Assembly: GCA_030682795.1 (NCBI GenBank)
Contig: JAUXNJ010000002.1
Location: forward strand, 1-46,466
DNA from: Sphingobacteriaceae bacterium
GTDB lineage: Bacteria > Bacteroidota > Bacteroidia > UBA7662
Reading direction: 5' to 3'
Length of the DNA: 46,466 bases
A program made the translations under genes and the position numbers. Below the pieces are notes generated by a model, which saw only the letters and a program-made list of their open reading frames with translations, had not been told where the DNA came from and did no database searches. Positions 33,713 to 42,831 of the stretch are shown here, piece by piece. Each line of letters opens with the position of its first letter. The stretch's first letter is position 1.

Positions 33713-34159
33713 TCATAGTTTTAATAAAAACAAATCCCTATTCAAGGAGCTTCGGTCGTACATAGCTGCTGCCGATACGGCTTTATAAAGCAGCTGTTTT
33801 AAACTACCAAAGTCGTTGGGTTTGGTAATGTACACATTGGCCCCGTGCCGAAAAGTGGCTTCCATGTCTTTTTCGTTATCTGAAGTAGAATAAATGGCGA
33901 TAAAAATATCCTTCATTTTAGCGTTGCTTCTGATTTCCTGGAGGCATTCCAGCCCATTTTTCCGGGGCATGTTGAGGTCTAAAAATATAAATTGAGGAAG
34001 CTTGGTGGTAGCTTCATTGAGCCAATGCATGAGCATCACGCCATCTTCAAAAGTCTCTACCTGGGTTTCCAGCTTGAGTTCTGAAAAGGCATCTAAAAAC
34101 AACATGCGATCACTTTCATCGTCATCGGCTAACAGAATGTTGTAAGGTTGGTTGTTCAT
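33713..34159 (-). CDS. Single-domain response regulator (downstream of the kinase)
   Basis: CheY-like receiver of 148 residues with acidic pair Asp12/Asp13, phosphorylation site Asp61 (FIFLDLNMPRKNG), Ser91-Thr92 and Lys113 (TKP). There is no output domain. It belongs to the Rcp1-like group that pairs with phytochrome-type or CheB/CheR-type kinases. Its ATG overlaps the kinase stop by 4 bp, so it is translated with the kinase and is its most likely partner. Confidence 0.92.
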   Translation of the reverse strand: MNNQPYNILLADDDESDRMLFLDAFSELKLETQVETFEDGVMLMHWLNEATTKLPQFIFLDLNMPRKNGLECLQEIRSNAKMKDIFIAIYSTSDNEKDMEATFRHGANVYITKPNDFGSLKQLLYKAVSAAAMYDRSSLNRDLFLLKL

Positions 34160-37100
34160 TTTGTTTTGGATTTAGAATCGCTGGGAATGTAAATGTTGAA
34201 GGTGGCACCTTTGCCGAGTTCACCGCTGGCCGTGATTTGGCCGTGGTGGTTGTCGATGATTTTTTTGACAATGGCCAGGCCGATGCCAGTGCCGGCGTAC
34301 TTTTGTTTGCCATGTAGTTTTTGAAATACCTCGAATATTTTGTGGCTAAAATGTTGTTCGAAGCCAATGCCATTGTCGCTTACGCTGATGTGGCAATAAT
34401 TGGTATGAGGACTGAGGCCTTCTACTTGCAATGTATCGGAGTTGAGGTTGCTACTGTTGATGGTGATGCGGGGGGCGCGATCGGGGTCCGAAAATTTAAA
34501 GGCGTTGCTCAGCAGGTTGTGCAGGAGTTGCCTGAATTGGAACGGTACCACATATATTTCGCCAGTTGCCAGCACCTCGATTTTTGCCTTTTTTTGGGTA
34601 ATGATGTCGGTAAAATCGGCTGTTACTTCCTTAATCAAAAGTGGAAAGTCGGTTTTTTCAAATTGCCGCTCGGCCACGCTGATGCGCGAAAACGACAGCA
34701 GGTCTTGAATAAGCTGTTGCATGCGCCCTGCCGATTGTTGCATGAGCCTGAAGTATTGCTTGCCTTTGTCCGACAGTTTTTCCTGCTCTGTATCTTGGAT
34801 GATGCCCGCAAACATTTGCAACTTCCGCAGCGGCTCTTGCAAATCGTGGCTCGAAACATAGGCAAAGGCTTCGAGCTCTTTGTTCATATGTACCAAAATG
34901 GTGTTCTTTTCTTTGAGGGAGGCATTGGCTTCTTTGAGCTCCTGGGTGCGCTCGTTTACTGCTTTTTCGAGCTTTAGCTTTTCGGTTTTGCGTTCCCTTA
35001 TTTCTTTGTTGAGCAGCTCCTTTTCAATGTGCTCTTTTTCTACAATCAGTCGCCGCACCTCGGTGATGTCGCTGATAACCAGCAAAATCAATTGCTCACG
35101 GTGGGTTTTTTGGATCACCCTACTTGCGTTGAGCGACATGATTTTTTGGCCGATGTTTAAAAAGGTGTGCTTGACTTCGTAATTGTAAAACTGGGCGTTT
35201 TTAGGGATGATGTCTTCGAGCAGCTTGCGCAAAGCCGGTATGTTCCACTGTTTATTGCCCAAATCGTACAATAGCACGCCCTCGGTTTGTTGTTCGCTTA
35301 CCCCAAATATTTTGTAGAAGGCTTTGTTGGCGGAGCGCACGCGCAGGTCGTTGCCCAGCACCAACATGGGTTCGTGCATGGTGGCGATGATGGCACTGGA
35401 GTATTCATACGATTCGCTCAGCAGATCGTTGCGCGTTTGCAATTCTTGGTTGGTGGTGGTGAGCTCTTCGTTGGCCGACTCGATTTCTTCTTTGGAGGTC
35501 TCTAGTTCTTCATTCAAGGTTTGCAGCTCCTCATTACTCGAAACCACCTCTTCATGGGCGCTCTGTAATTCTTCGGTAATGGCTTCCTGTTCCTGTGAAA
35601 AAGCCAGGGCATCGGTATGGGCCGCCGCTAGCTCTTCCTCTAGCCGTTTAATTTTACGGTCTTTGGCTGAGGCAACCGCGGTACTGATGGGGGCTCCAAT
35701 AGGTGTGGCGAATATTTCGCTGGCTTTTTGTTCGTGAAACAGCACCAAAAGCAAGGGTTCGTTCCATTCAATTTGCAAAGGCACAATCTCAAAACCCACT
35801 ATTTTCTGCACACCTTTCAGGTTGAGCTCGATGTCGCTTTTTTGGAGGCGCTCCTTGCTTTTAATGGCTTTGGCAAGCCCATTGCGCAACTCAAAAATCA
35901 ATTCTGGCCGGGCCATTTTGAGGATGTTGAAGCTCGCCTTGCCTTTGGGATGGGTGAGGAACACATCGGTTGTGCCTCTAAATTGCACGATTTCGAGCTG
36001 GTGGTTCACCACCACGCTGGCTGGCATAAAGTCGGTTACCAGCACATTGTCGATTGCGTTGTCAAGCCATTGTTGATTCATAGGGGTGGTCGGTTGAGAT
36101 TTGAGCGGAAAGGTCAAGGGAAGGTGTTTGTCAGACAGGGAAGGATAGGCCAGTCGGGGCGTTAATTCGGGAAGTCGCTGGCTGCCGGCACTGTGCTTAC
36201 GTGCGAAAATTTTGTGCTTGGTGTTCAATAGACTGAACAAATGGCTTGAGTGACTGATGTTTTCAGATTTGCCGAGCATCAAAAAACCTGCTGGGTGAAT
36301 GGCGTAGTGAAAGGTGTTGACCACCCGTTTTTGCGCTGCCGTATCGAGGTAGATAAACAAGTTGCAACAACTCACAAAATCGAGTCGTGAAAAAGGTGGG
36401 TCACTCAAAATGTTGTGTTGCGCAAATACACAGCAGTCGCGCAGCTCTTTGTTTACCCGGTAGCCATCTTCGGTGCGACTAAAAAAGCGCTGCTGCCGTT
36501 TGGGTGAAACGCCTTCGAGGGCCTCTGCACTGTAAATGCCGAGTCTCGCCTTGCGGATGGCCTGTTCGCTGAGGTCGGTTGCGAATATCTGTACCGAAAG
36601 TTGCTTTCCAAGGCGCTCCTGAATTTCAATCAAAATCATAGCCAACGAATAAGCTTCTTCACCGCTGGCACAGGCAGGTACCCACAACCGCAGCGATTCA
36701 CCTGCTTTTTTAAGCTCGAAAAGCTTGGGAAAGAGGGTAGCGCGCAGGTAACGGTGGGAGTCGGTATCACGGAAAAAACTGGTTACATTGATCAGCAGGT
36801 CTTGGTAAAGGATATCGGTTTCTTCTCGTGCCTCGAGCAATAAATCCGCATATTTTTGAAGGCTGCCGATTTTGTAGAGTGCCATGCGGCGTAAAATGCG
36901 CCGTTTGATGGTGTTTATTTTATACAGACTGAAGTCTACTTTGGTGTTTTTGAACAACAGCTGCAGGATGCTAAGCAAATGCGGGTCGTTGTTCGCAATT
37001 TCATCTTCAGGATGTGTCTTGGGTTTGGCAAGGGTGGTTTTGGGGAAGGGATGCTTGCTCAGTCTGCCCAATTCCAAGGCCATGGCTTTGGGTGACAAAA

Positions 37101-37632
37101 TAAAATCGACCATGCCGGTGGCAATGGCAGATTGCGGCATGCTGATGAATTTGGCGCTGTCGTCCTGGGCAAAGCTGAGTCCCCCGGCTTTTTTGATGGC
37201 ACTGATCCCCGCACTGCCGTCGCTGGCGCTGCCTGACAGGATGATGCCGATGGCTTTTGCCCGTTGATTTAAGGCCAGTGAGTTGAAAAGTACATCGATT
37301 GAAACGGCACTGCTGCTGTGGGACCGTGGCAAAAGTTGTAGGTAGCCCTCTCGTATTTCGATGCCTTTGTTGAAAGGCATTACAAAGAGGGTATTGGGCT
37401 CAATTTTGGTCTTTGGGCCTATTTCCTGCACCTTCATAGAGGTTTTTTGGGAGAGGATGGCGGAGAGCAGGCTTTTGTGGTCGGGACTCAAATGCTGCAC
37501 GTAAATGAAGGCCATGCCCGTGTCGGGAGGCAGGTATTGCAGCAATTCCACCATGGCCTCGAGTCCACCCGCCGAAGCCCCAATGGCAACAATGGGGAAG
37601 GGACTAGCAGTTTTGGGCGGAGGGCGTTGCAT
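34156..37632 (-). CDS. CheB-CheR-PAS-histidine kinase fusion
   Basis: Signalling protein of 1158 residues. Order: CheB methylesterase (about 12-190; triad Ser20, His47, Asp138), CheR methyltransferase (about 215-480; SAM site WVPACASGEEAYSLAM at 317-332), a PAS-like region (about 530-650), a long coiled coil rich in EELQ/NEELQTLNEELE (about 660-745), a second PAS region (about 750-860), another coiled coil, HisKA with His929 (SSHDLQEPLRKL), and HATPase_c with NAFKFSD, DNGIGFEQ and GTGIGLAIV. No membrane segment. No chemoreceptor or cheA/cheW genes are near, so the Che domains may act on the protein itself or on an unknown partner. All catalytic residues look intact. Confidence 0.95.
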   Translation of the reverse strand: MQRPPPKTASPFPIVAIGASAGGLEAMVELLQYLPPDTGMAFIYVQHLSPDHKSLLSAILSQKTSMKVQEIGPKTKIEPNTLFVMPFNKGIEIREGYLQLLPRSHSSSAVSIDVLFNSLALNQRAKAIGIILSGSASDGSAGISAIKKAGGLSFAQDDSAKFISMPQSAIATGMVDFILSPKAMALELGRLSKHPFPKTTLAKPKTHPEDEIANNDPHLLSILQLLFKNTKVDFSLYKINTIKRRILRRMALYKIGSLQKYADLLLEAREETDILYQDLLINVTSFFRDTDSHRYLRATLFPKLFELKKAGESLRLWVPACASGEEAYSLAMILIEIQERLGKQLSVQIFATDLSEQAIRKARLGIYSAEALEGVSPKRQQRFFSRTEDGYRVNKELRDCCVFAQHNILSDPPFSRLDFVSCCNLFIYLDTAAQKRVVNTFHYAIHPAGFLMLGKSENISHSSHLFSLLNTKHKIFARKHSAGSQRLPELTPRLAYPSLSDKHLPLTFPLKSQPTTPMNQQWLDNAIDNVLVTDFMPASVVVNHQLEIVQFRGTTDVFLTHPKGKASFNILKMARPELIFELRNGLAKAIKSKERLQKSDIELNLKGVQKIVGFEIVPLQIEWNEPLLLVLFHEQKASEIFATPIGAPISTAVASAKDRKIKRLEEELAAAHTDALAFSQEQEAITEELQSAHEEVVSSNEELQTLNEELETSKEEIESANEELTTTNQELQTRNDLLSESYEYSSAIIATMHEPMLVLGNDLRVRSANKAFYKIFGVSEQQTEGVLLYDLGNKQWNIPALRKLLEDIIPKNAQFYNYEVKHTFLNIGQKIMSLNASRVIQKTHREQLILLVISDITEVRRLIVEKEHIEKELLNKEIRERKTEKLKLEKAVNERTQELKEANASLKEKNTILVHMNKELEAFAYVSSHDLQEPLRKLQMFAGIIQDTEQEKLSDKGKQYFRLMQQSAGRMQQLIQDLLSFSRISVAERQFEKTDFPLLIKEVTADFTDIITQKKAKIEVLATGEIYVVPFQFRQLLHNLLSNAFKFSDPDRAPRITINSSNLNSDTLQVEGLSPHTNYCHISVSDNGIGFEQHFSHKIFEVFQKLHGKQKYAGTGIGLAIVKKIIDNHHGQITASGELGKGATFNIYIPSDSKSKTK

Positions 37633-37681
37633 GTCAATAAAGGAAAGGTGGCGAAGGTCGCGGGGCGTATGGACGCTAAAA

Positions 37682-38164
37682 TCAGCCTTTGGCCAAAGGG
37701 AGCTCTGGGATTTCGGTATGTAGACCGGTAATCACAAAATTTTCTTGGTTGGGCATCGAGCGGTTGGGCATGCTGATCAGCAGGAGGGCTTCATAAAGCA
37801 CTTTTTTGAGCATGCTGAAGTCTTCTGGCTTGCGGATGTAGTAGTAGGCCGCATCACGAAATACGCTTTTTACGGCTTTTTCATCTGAGGTGGTCGAAAA
37901 GATGATGATGGGCAAGTCCCACAGGCCTGTATTTCGCTTTATTTCTCCCAATGAAGCAAAGCCATTTTTACGTGGCATGTTGAGGTCGAGGAACAGTACA
38001 TCGGGCAGTTTTTTCGATGCCTGAAGGGTTTCCATGAGTTGCTCCCCGTCGTGTACCACGCTGAGTTGCGCAGTGAGCGGCAAGGCCTCGAGGGCGAGCT
38101 TGAAAAGCAGACAGTCGGCCTGATCGTCATCAGCAAGCAAAATGCGGATATTGGCTGGGATCAT
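37682..38164 (-). CDS. Single-domain response regulator (upstream of the kinase)
   Basis: CheY-like receiver of 160 residues from the MIPANIRILLADDD start; the longer frame from 38221 adds 19 residues that do not look like a receiver. Acidic pair Asp12/Asp13, site Asp60 (VLFLDLNMPRKNG), Ser90-Thr91 and Lys112 (RKP) are present. It has a 25-residue tail after the receiver. It lies 49 bp before the kinase gene and clearly shares ancestry with the other receiver, so the kinase has a receiver on each side, probably in one operon. Confidence 0.9.
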   Translation of the reverse strand: MIPANIRILLADDDQADCLLFKLALEALPLTAQLSVVHDGEQLMETLQASKKLPDVLFLDLNMPRKNGFASLGEIKRNTGLWDLPIIIFSTTSDEKAVKSVFRDAAYYYIRKPEDFSMLKKVLYEALLLISMPNRSMPNQENFVITGLHTEIPELPLAKG

Positions 38165-38289
38165 GTGTGAAGCTACGCATTTATAAGGCGAGCGACTGTT
38201 GTTCTCACAATTATCTTTCATCTAAAAGCAAAGTAGGCAGCATGCCGTTGAAAAGGCGCTTTTAGCGGCAAAGCATTTACATAAAACGC

Positions 38290-39507
38290 TTATCGAAGGC
38301 CGTACGTATAAATGTGCATACCATCTGTATCCCAAAAATAGGTATAGAAGTGCGCTTCGGGGGCTTGGTGGGCAGGCAGAAAATACTTCCCCAAAAGATT
38401 AAATACGCCATCATACAGCAGTTTATTGTGTTGGTGGTCGATGATTTGAACGTAATAAGGCTTCTGTTGCAGCAGCTCCATTTGGTCGAGTTTGCGCTGG
38501 GAAGGAGACACGCATGCTTTGTTGTTGGCGGGGACTTCCCTCGGCGGGTAGGTTTTGAAGCGGGTGGAGTCTACGCCGGCATCCCGATAGCCACGGTAGC
38601 ACAGCCTACTGGCGTTCAACGGTTGTAGGTAGGGGTAGTCGTAGGTGGTCAGCACATGGCTGTAGTAGTCTTCCGACTCAAGGTAAGGCTGGGTGGTGAC
38701 GGGGATGTCGGTATTGCTGATGTACTGTCCAGGGAAGGCGAACGTATCGGTAGTGCCGCTGGCGGGGTCGATGAGGCTGAGGGCATGACTCAAGCCTTGG
38801 GTCATCACAATTTTACCTGCGGGGGTAACAAAATGGTTGTAATCGCTGCTGTGGAAGTACAGATTTTGGCGGTAGATGGGCGCAAAACTGCCGAGGGTTT
38901 GGCGGATGCGGCCACGGGTGTCGACTTCGGCAATCAGATTTTGGCGCTCGAAATGCTTTTTGGCAGCCTCGGGTTTGCGTAACATGTTGCGCTCCACGGG
39001 CGTGTTCGGAGCTACATCGAGGTAAAAGGCTTGCCGGGCCTCGCTAAAGTGAAAGTTCCGGAAACCCGACAGCCAAGTTTTTCTAAACATCGGGTTGATT
39101 TTGATGCTCCGCAGCAGCTGTCCTTGTAAATCGTACTCATAAATGTGGCTCATTTGGGCCGTTATCACAAATACCCGGTCGCTGCTCAGCTCAAAATTGT
39201 AAATTTTAAGGGCTTCCTTGGCATCGGACTTGGGCAGCAGCTGGGTCACTTGGCCGGTGCTGAGGTCGAGCCGTTGCAGCTGCCCCGTTTCTGCCACCAA
39301 AAAATACAACTGGTTGCCCGATCGCAGTATTTTGGCAATGGGGGTTTGCTTTTGAAAGAAGGGGGAGTTGCTCAAGGTGTAATGCACACTATCGAGCAGC
39401 ACGAAGCCCTCGGTTGCTTGCGCATTTGCTGGGCCGGTGGCTAGACCAAGGAGCAGGCAAAGGAGGAGTAGGGCTCGGCTGGGAGGCAAGTGGCGGTAGG
39501 AGCGCAT
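38290..39507 (-). CDS. Exported protein of unknown function, beta-propeller-like
   Basis: Protein of 405 residues with a signal peptide (ALLLLCLLLGLATGPANAQA). Repeated short strands with aromatic and charged turns (for example GNQLYFLVAETGQLQRLDLSTGQ and QMSHIYEYDLQGQLLRSIKI) suggest a six-bladed propeller, as in the 6-bladed proteins common in Bacteroidota. No catalytic motif found. The start at 39507 is preferred to 39522 because it places the signal peptide properly. It stands alone on the minus strand. Confidence 0.7.
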   Translation of the reverse strand: MRSYRHLPPSRALLLLCLLLGLATGPANAQATEGFVLLDSVHYTLSNSPFFQKQTPIAKILRSGNQLYFLVAETGQLQRLDLSTGQVTQLLPKSDAKEALKIYNFELSSDRVFVITAQMSHIYEYDLQGQLLRSIKINPMFRKTWLSGFRNFHFSEARQAFYLDVAPNTPVERNMLRKPEAAKKHFERQNLIAEVDTRGRIRQTLGSFAPIYRQNLYFHSSDYNHFVTPAGKIVMTQGLSHALSLIDPASGTTDTFAFPGQYISNTDIPVTTQPYLESEDYYSHVLTTYDYPYLQPLNASRLCYRGYRDAGVDSTRFKTYPPREVPANNKACVSPSQRKLDQMELLQQKPYYVQIIDHQHNKLLYDGVFNLLGKYFLPAHQAPEAHFYTYFWDTDGMHIYTYGLR

Positions 39508-39643
39508 TGCTTTTACTTGCAAAAAGTAGTGAATAATTTGTTACGGTCTGCTTGTGCTAAATTATTAGAATCTTGTAGCTTGATCGAGTGCTTGTCGCGA
39601 AATGAAATCGTACTAATAAGATGCTTCAAAAGCCTATTTTTCG

Positions 39644-40108
39644 TTACGATTTACCATGGATATGAAATGTGATTTTTTCTTGATCTTCCATGCTCAGTAA
39701 ACTTTTGGGGATTCGTAATCTGACCGATTTTGAAACGACCAAAACGAAGTAGTTGGGCCTTTCTTGAATGGTTTTAAAACTACTGAAGTCTATTTTAGAT
39801 TCGTTCAATGCGTCTTTCAGAAGGAGGGAATTGTCTTCGATTTTTATTTCAACAGCTTCTGTTTTGTACTGATCAAGTCGAAACAATATCCACAAATAGG
39901 GTTTTAATAGCATGTAAATGCCGTAGAGGATGCAAAATCCGGCATAAGCCACCGTGGCTTTGTCAAGCCCCTGCTCAAATAAATGGAGTCCAATGAGTAC
40001 TAGTGCCGGACCGCCTAGCAGTCTTAACAGCTTAATTAAGTTGCCATAACCAAAGTAATAATCATGTAAAAACATGCTTATTTTTTCTTTTCGCTGAAGT
40101 GTATGCAT
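39644..40108 (-). CDS. Small membrane protein, possibly YcxB-like
   Basis: Protein of 154 residues (or 143 from the ATG at 40075, MFLHDYYFGYG). Two membrane helices (about 25-45 and 50-70) are followed by a compact beta-rich domain with IEDNSLLLKDALNESKIDFSSFKTIQE and the final LRIPKSLLSMEDQEKI, resembling the PH-like C-terminal domain of YcxB-type proteins. Function unknown. Confidence 0.55.
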   Translation of the reverse strand: MHTLQRKEKISMFLHDYYFGYGNLIKLLRLLGGPALVLIGLHLFEQGLDKATVAYAGFCILYGIYMLLKPYLWILFRLDQYKTEAVEIKIEDNSLLLKDALNESKIDFSSFKTIQERPNYFVLVVSKSVRLRIPKSLLSMEDQEKITFHIHGKS

Positions 40109-40332
40109 GATCAGGTGAAAATAGTAGTTGAACTGTTAGCATGCGCTTTTGGGTTGACTCCGTCGAAAAAAAAGTGGAAATCAAATCCCAATTTACCATG
40201 CTAAAGCGGCATTTAGTTTATGGGTGAGTGTGGTGACGGCAGCGGCAAGGTTTAGCGTATTTTGGCAGACTTAGCTCGGCGAATGCTGGAAGCGTCAGGG
40301 GCAGCGTTTTTGGTGGGTACTTTTAAGGATAT

Positions 40333-40920
40333 TTAGGGCTGGGACGCCTGCTTCCTTTCCTGCTCGTTCTTCTTGTTCAAATAGTACATCGCACCCATGC
40401 TCGCGCCCACGGGAGCAATGGTATCAATGCCGGTCCAAAGGGCCAACAATACTGCAGGAATGCCAGCCACCAGCGCACCCACCAATACCCAGCCCAAGCG
40501 GCGATAGCTGCTCTTTTTGACCGATTTTAGGGAAGCTTCGTTTTTGCTGAGGTGATCTACGCGGCCGTCGTTGACATAGGCCTCAAAATTTTGCAAGAAT
40601 TCATCCCAAAGCGCCTCTTCTTTCACACTCGGCAATTGCGCAAAGGTGTTGATTTTGACCTGCACGCTCACTTCCTGCCCCTGGATGTCGATTTGTATTT
40701 CAGATTTCCACTTGAGCGGATTGAAAGTGTACATATTCGAAAGCAACGACCCGCGCCTAAAGCTGATTTGTTTATCGGCCAACGCACTCACCATCCGGAA
40801 GTTCGACTGGGTAAAATAGTCGATGCTCTTTAACCGCAAATCGCTGGCGCTGCTGGCACTAAAGCGGATCGATTTGTGAATCGTAGCATTGAGCTTGGGC
40901 TGGTAGATGATGGTGGACAT
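40333..40920 (-). CDS. Conserved-looking membrane protein of unknown function
   Basis: Protein of 195 residues from the MSTIIYQPKLNA start; the frame extends 56 codons upstream but that part is AT-rich and not protein-like. A soluble beta-rich N-terminal part (to about 125) precedes two membrane helices near the C-terminus (LGWVLVGALVAGIPAVLLAL and APVGASMGAMYYL), with a basic tail. No known domain seen. It looks like a tail-anchored cytoplasmic domain. Confidence 0.55.
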   Translation of the reverse strand: MSTIIYQPKLNATIHKSIRFSASSASDLRLKSIDYFTQSNFRMVSALADKQISFRRGSLLSNMYTFNPLKWKSEIQIDIQGQEVSVQVKINTFAQLPSVKEEALWDEFLQNFEAYVNDGRVDHLSKNEASLKSVKKSSYRRLGWVLVGALVAGIPAVLLALWTGIDTIAPVGASMGAMYYLNKKNEQERKQASQP

Positions 40921-41230
40921 TGGGACAGTTTTTGGTGGAGGCGGCTTGGATTTTTGAATAGATTTTAATTCTAAATACTGGATGAATTTCAAAAAATGAA
41001 TTTTATTTTCCAAATAATAGAGGATTAAAAGCTCCTTGATAGGAGCACTTGCCCGAGCTATATTAGTTGACTGTTCACCGCGGGCCAATTGTAAAAGATG
41101 CTCTTTTGTAGCAAATGGGTAACAATCGGGTTGAATTTTTTAAGGCTTTTATTCAGGGTTTAAGCCCACAACTGGTTCCGTTGCTGGTTTACTGACTACT
41201 TACAAGAAACTTAAATGCCACATCCACCCA
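40921..41230. other. Intergenic region without recognised features
   Basis: AT-rich DNA between the unknown membrane protein and the beta-barrel gene. The open frame running up to 41088 has no start context or homology that I can see. I see nothing else definite. Confidence 0.5.
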
Positions 41231-41277
41231 AAAAGCCAATGCCCGCACTGCTCGCTTTGAGAAGCCCGGACATTGGC
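41231..41277 (-). terminator. Terminator of the beta-barrel gene
   Basis: On the minus strand CCAATGTCCG pairs with CGGGCATTGG (one G-U pair) and is followed by CTTTTTGGG. It lies 18 bp after the stop at 41295. Confidence 0.7.
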
Positions 41278-41294
41278 ACAGCACCGAAGCGCTT

Positions 41295-41873
41295 TTAAAA
41301 GCGAAAGCCGATATTCAAGGTGCCCACATACACCGCACTTTCGCCGGTGAAGTCGATTATGGGGTGTGGATTGCTTTTGGTCGCCACGTAGTAGAAGCCG
41401 TGTTGGGTACTGAGGTACGGACTAAACCTGGCGCTTTCCCTTCTTTCCTTTTTCAGAAATTCCCAGCGATAGCCGGCTAAAAGCCCAATTTCGTAATCCC
41501 AACTCGTATAATCCTTGCCGTCAACGGCATTGTTGCGATTAAAGCCCGGTCCAAAGGCATTGTAAAGCTCCAAATGCAAGCCTTCCCACACAAATTGGCG
41601 GTAGCCAAAAGTGAGGGCGTAGTTCGCAAAATCGCCTTCCTCAACCCTAAATTCGGATGGACGGATGTGAAAGCCAGCGAAAATATCGCCAGCCAACTGG
41701 TTTTGGCGCCAGGCCTCATAGGTAACCTGACCTTTGTAAATGTTGCCTGGGTAAATAGGCCATAGCAAGTTTACTTCTGCGCCCCACTTACGCGAGGGGG
41801 AGTTTTGGCCTTGAGCAGTGCTAGCCAACAGGGCTACTAAAACCAGGACCGAAAGGGTGATTGTTTTTTTCAT
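41295..41873 (-). CDS. Outer-membrane beta-barrel protein (small porin-like)
   Basis: Protein of 192 residues with a signal peptide (MKKTITLSVLVLVALLASTAQG). The mature part has eight or so alternating amphipathic strands (KWGAEVNLLWPIYPG, ALTFGYRQFVWEGLHLELYN, WDYEIGLLAGYRWEF, AVYVGTLNIGFRF) and ends in Phe, a typical outer-membrane insertion signal. The start at 41873 fits the signal peptide; the longer frame adds unrelated residues. Substrate unknown. Confidence 0.75.
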   Translation of the reverse strand: MKKTITLSVLVLVALLASTAQGQNSPSRKWGAEVNLLWPIYPGNIYKGQVTYEAWRQNQLAGDIFAGFHIRPSEFRVEEGDFANYALTFGYRQFVWEGLHLELYNAFGPGFNRNNAVDGKDYTSWDYEIGLLAGYRWEFLKKERRESARFSPYLSTQHGFYYVATKSNPHPIIDFTGESAVYVGTLNIGFRF

Positions 41874-42057
41874 CTCTTTTGAATTTGATGCTGGCAAAAC
41901 TAAGCCAGGCGCTGGCTGCAATTCGTTGACCAAAGTCAATAAAGGAGGAGGGGACTTGAATCGATTTTCTTTTCAAACACACTTCCATGCCTTGGGCGAC
42001 AACTCCCTTGCAAAAAAGACGTACGCTTTCCCGAAGCCAAACCCTAGGCGGCTGCAC

Positions 42058-42621
42058 CTATTTCCGCGCCCGGATGCGACTCAAGGTTTCGGGCTTGATG
42101 CCCAAATAGGAGGCCACCATGTACTGCGGAATTTCCGACAGCAGCTTCGAGCCGCGCTTCACCAGCTGCTCATACCTTTCGGTTGGGGTTTCAAACATAA
42201 AGGCATCGAGCCGGTTGGCCACCACCAAATACAAGTTCTCGGCAATGAGCCGGCCCAATCTTTCGATGGTTTTGTGCTTGTTGTACAGTTGTTGCAGCTG
42301 CTGCAAATTGATCTTCAAAATCACCGCATCTTGCAAAGCTTCAATGTAGTGGTTCGAAGGTTTGTTGGTTAAAAAGCTGCGGTAATTGGTCACAAAGTCG
42401 CCCGCAAAGAAAAAGGCGGTAATGCTTTCTTCGCCCTTTTTCACCGTATAAAAGCGAAAGGCTCCTTCCTGAATGAAGGCAATAAAGTTGCATTTTTCGC
42501 CTTCCTCGAGCAGGAGTCCCTTTTTCGGGACCGTTTCTTTGCTCATACAGGCTTTAAAATCGTCCCATTCGGCATCGCTGAGTTGCACAAATTGGTTGAA
42601 GTAGGTTCGTAATGCTTCCAT
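42058..42621 (-). CDS. Crp/Fnr-family transcription regulator
   Basis: Protein of 187 residues. The cyclic-nucleotide-binding-like beta-roll (about 20-115: GLLLEEGEKCNFIAFIQEGAFRFYTVKKGEE, FAGDFVTNYRSF) is followed by the dimer helix and a short helix-turn-helix (about 160-187: IPQYMVASYLGIKPETLSRIRARK). This short form is common in Bacteroidota and usually lacks a known ligand. Cys25 and Cys44 are too few for an Fnr Fe-S cluster. Its target may be the neighbouring beta-barrel gene; this is a guess. Confidence 0.88.
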   Translation of the reverse strand: MEALRTYFNQFVQLSDAEWDDFKACMSKETVPKKGLLLEEGEKCNFIAFIQEGAFRFYTVKKGEESITAFFFAGDFVTNYRSFLTNKPSNHYIEALQDAVILKINLQQLQQLYNKHKTIERLGRLIAENLYLVVANRLDAFMFETPTERYEQLVKRGSKLLSEIPQYMVASYLGIKPETLSRIRARK

Positions 42622-42831
42622 TTTGCTTGCTGGGATGGTTGGGGCTTTGATGGGAGGGATTTGTAGAATTGCTCACGGTTGATTGACCGCTTTAAGGAGT
42701 ATTTGCTGATTCGTTCGTCTTGTACTTGTAGAGTGAACTAGTCGCATTTCAAATATAGCTCAATTGAAGATGTTAGTGCCCAAAAGCCTTGTGTGTTTCA
42801 AAATTTCGAATTTTCATACGTTTGCTCTAGT

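Noticed and set aside
34321-34977. 218-codon plus-strand frame opposite the kinase domain
   Set aside because: It lies entirely opposite the HisKA/HATPase coding sequence, which has clear motifs.
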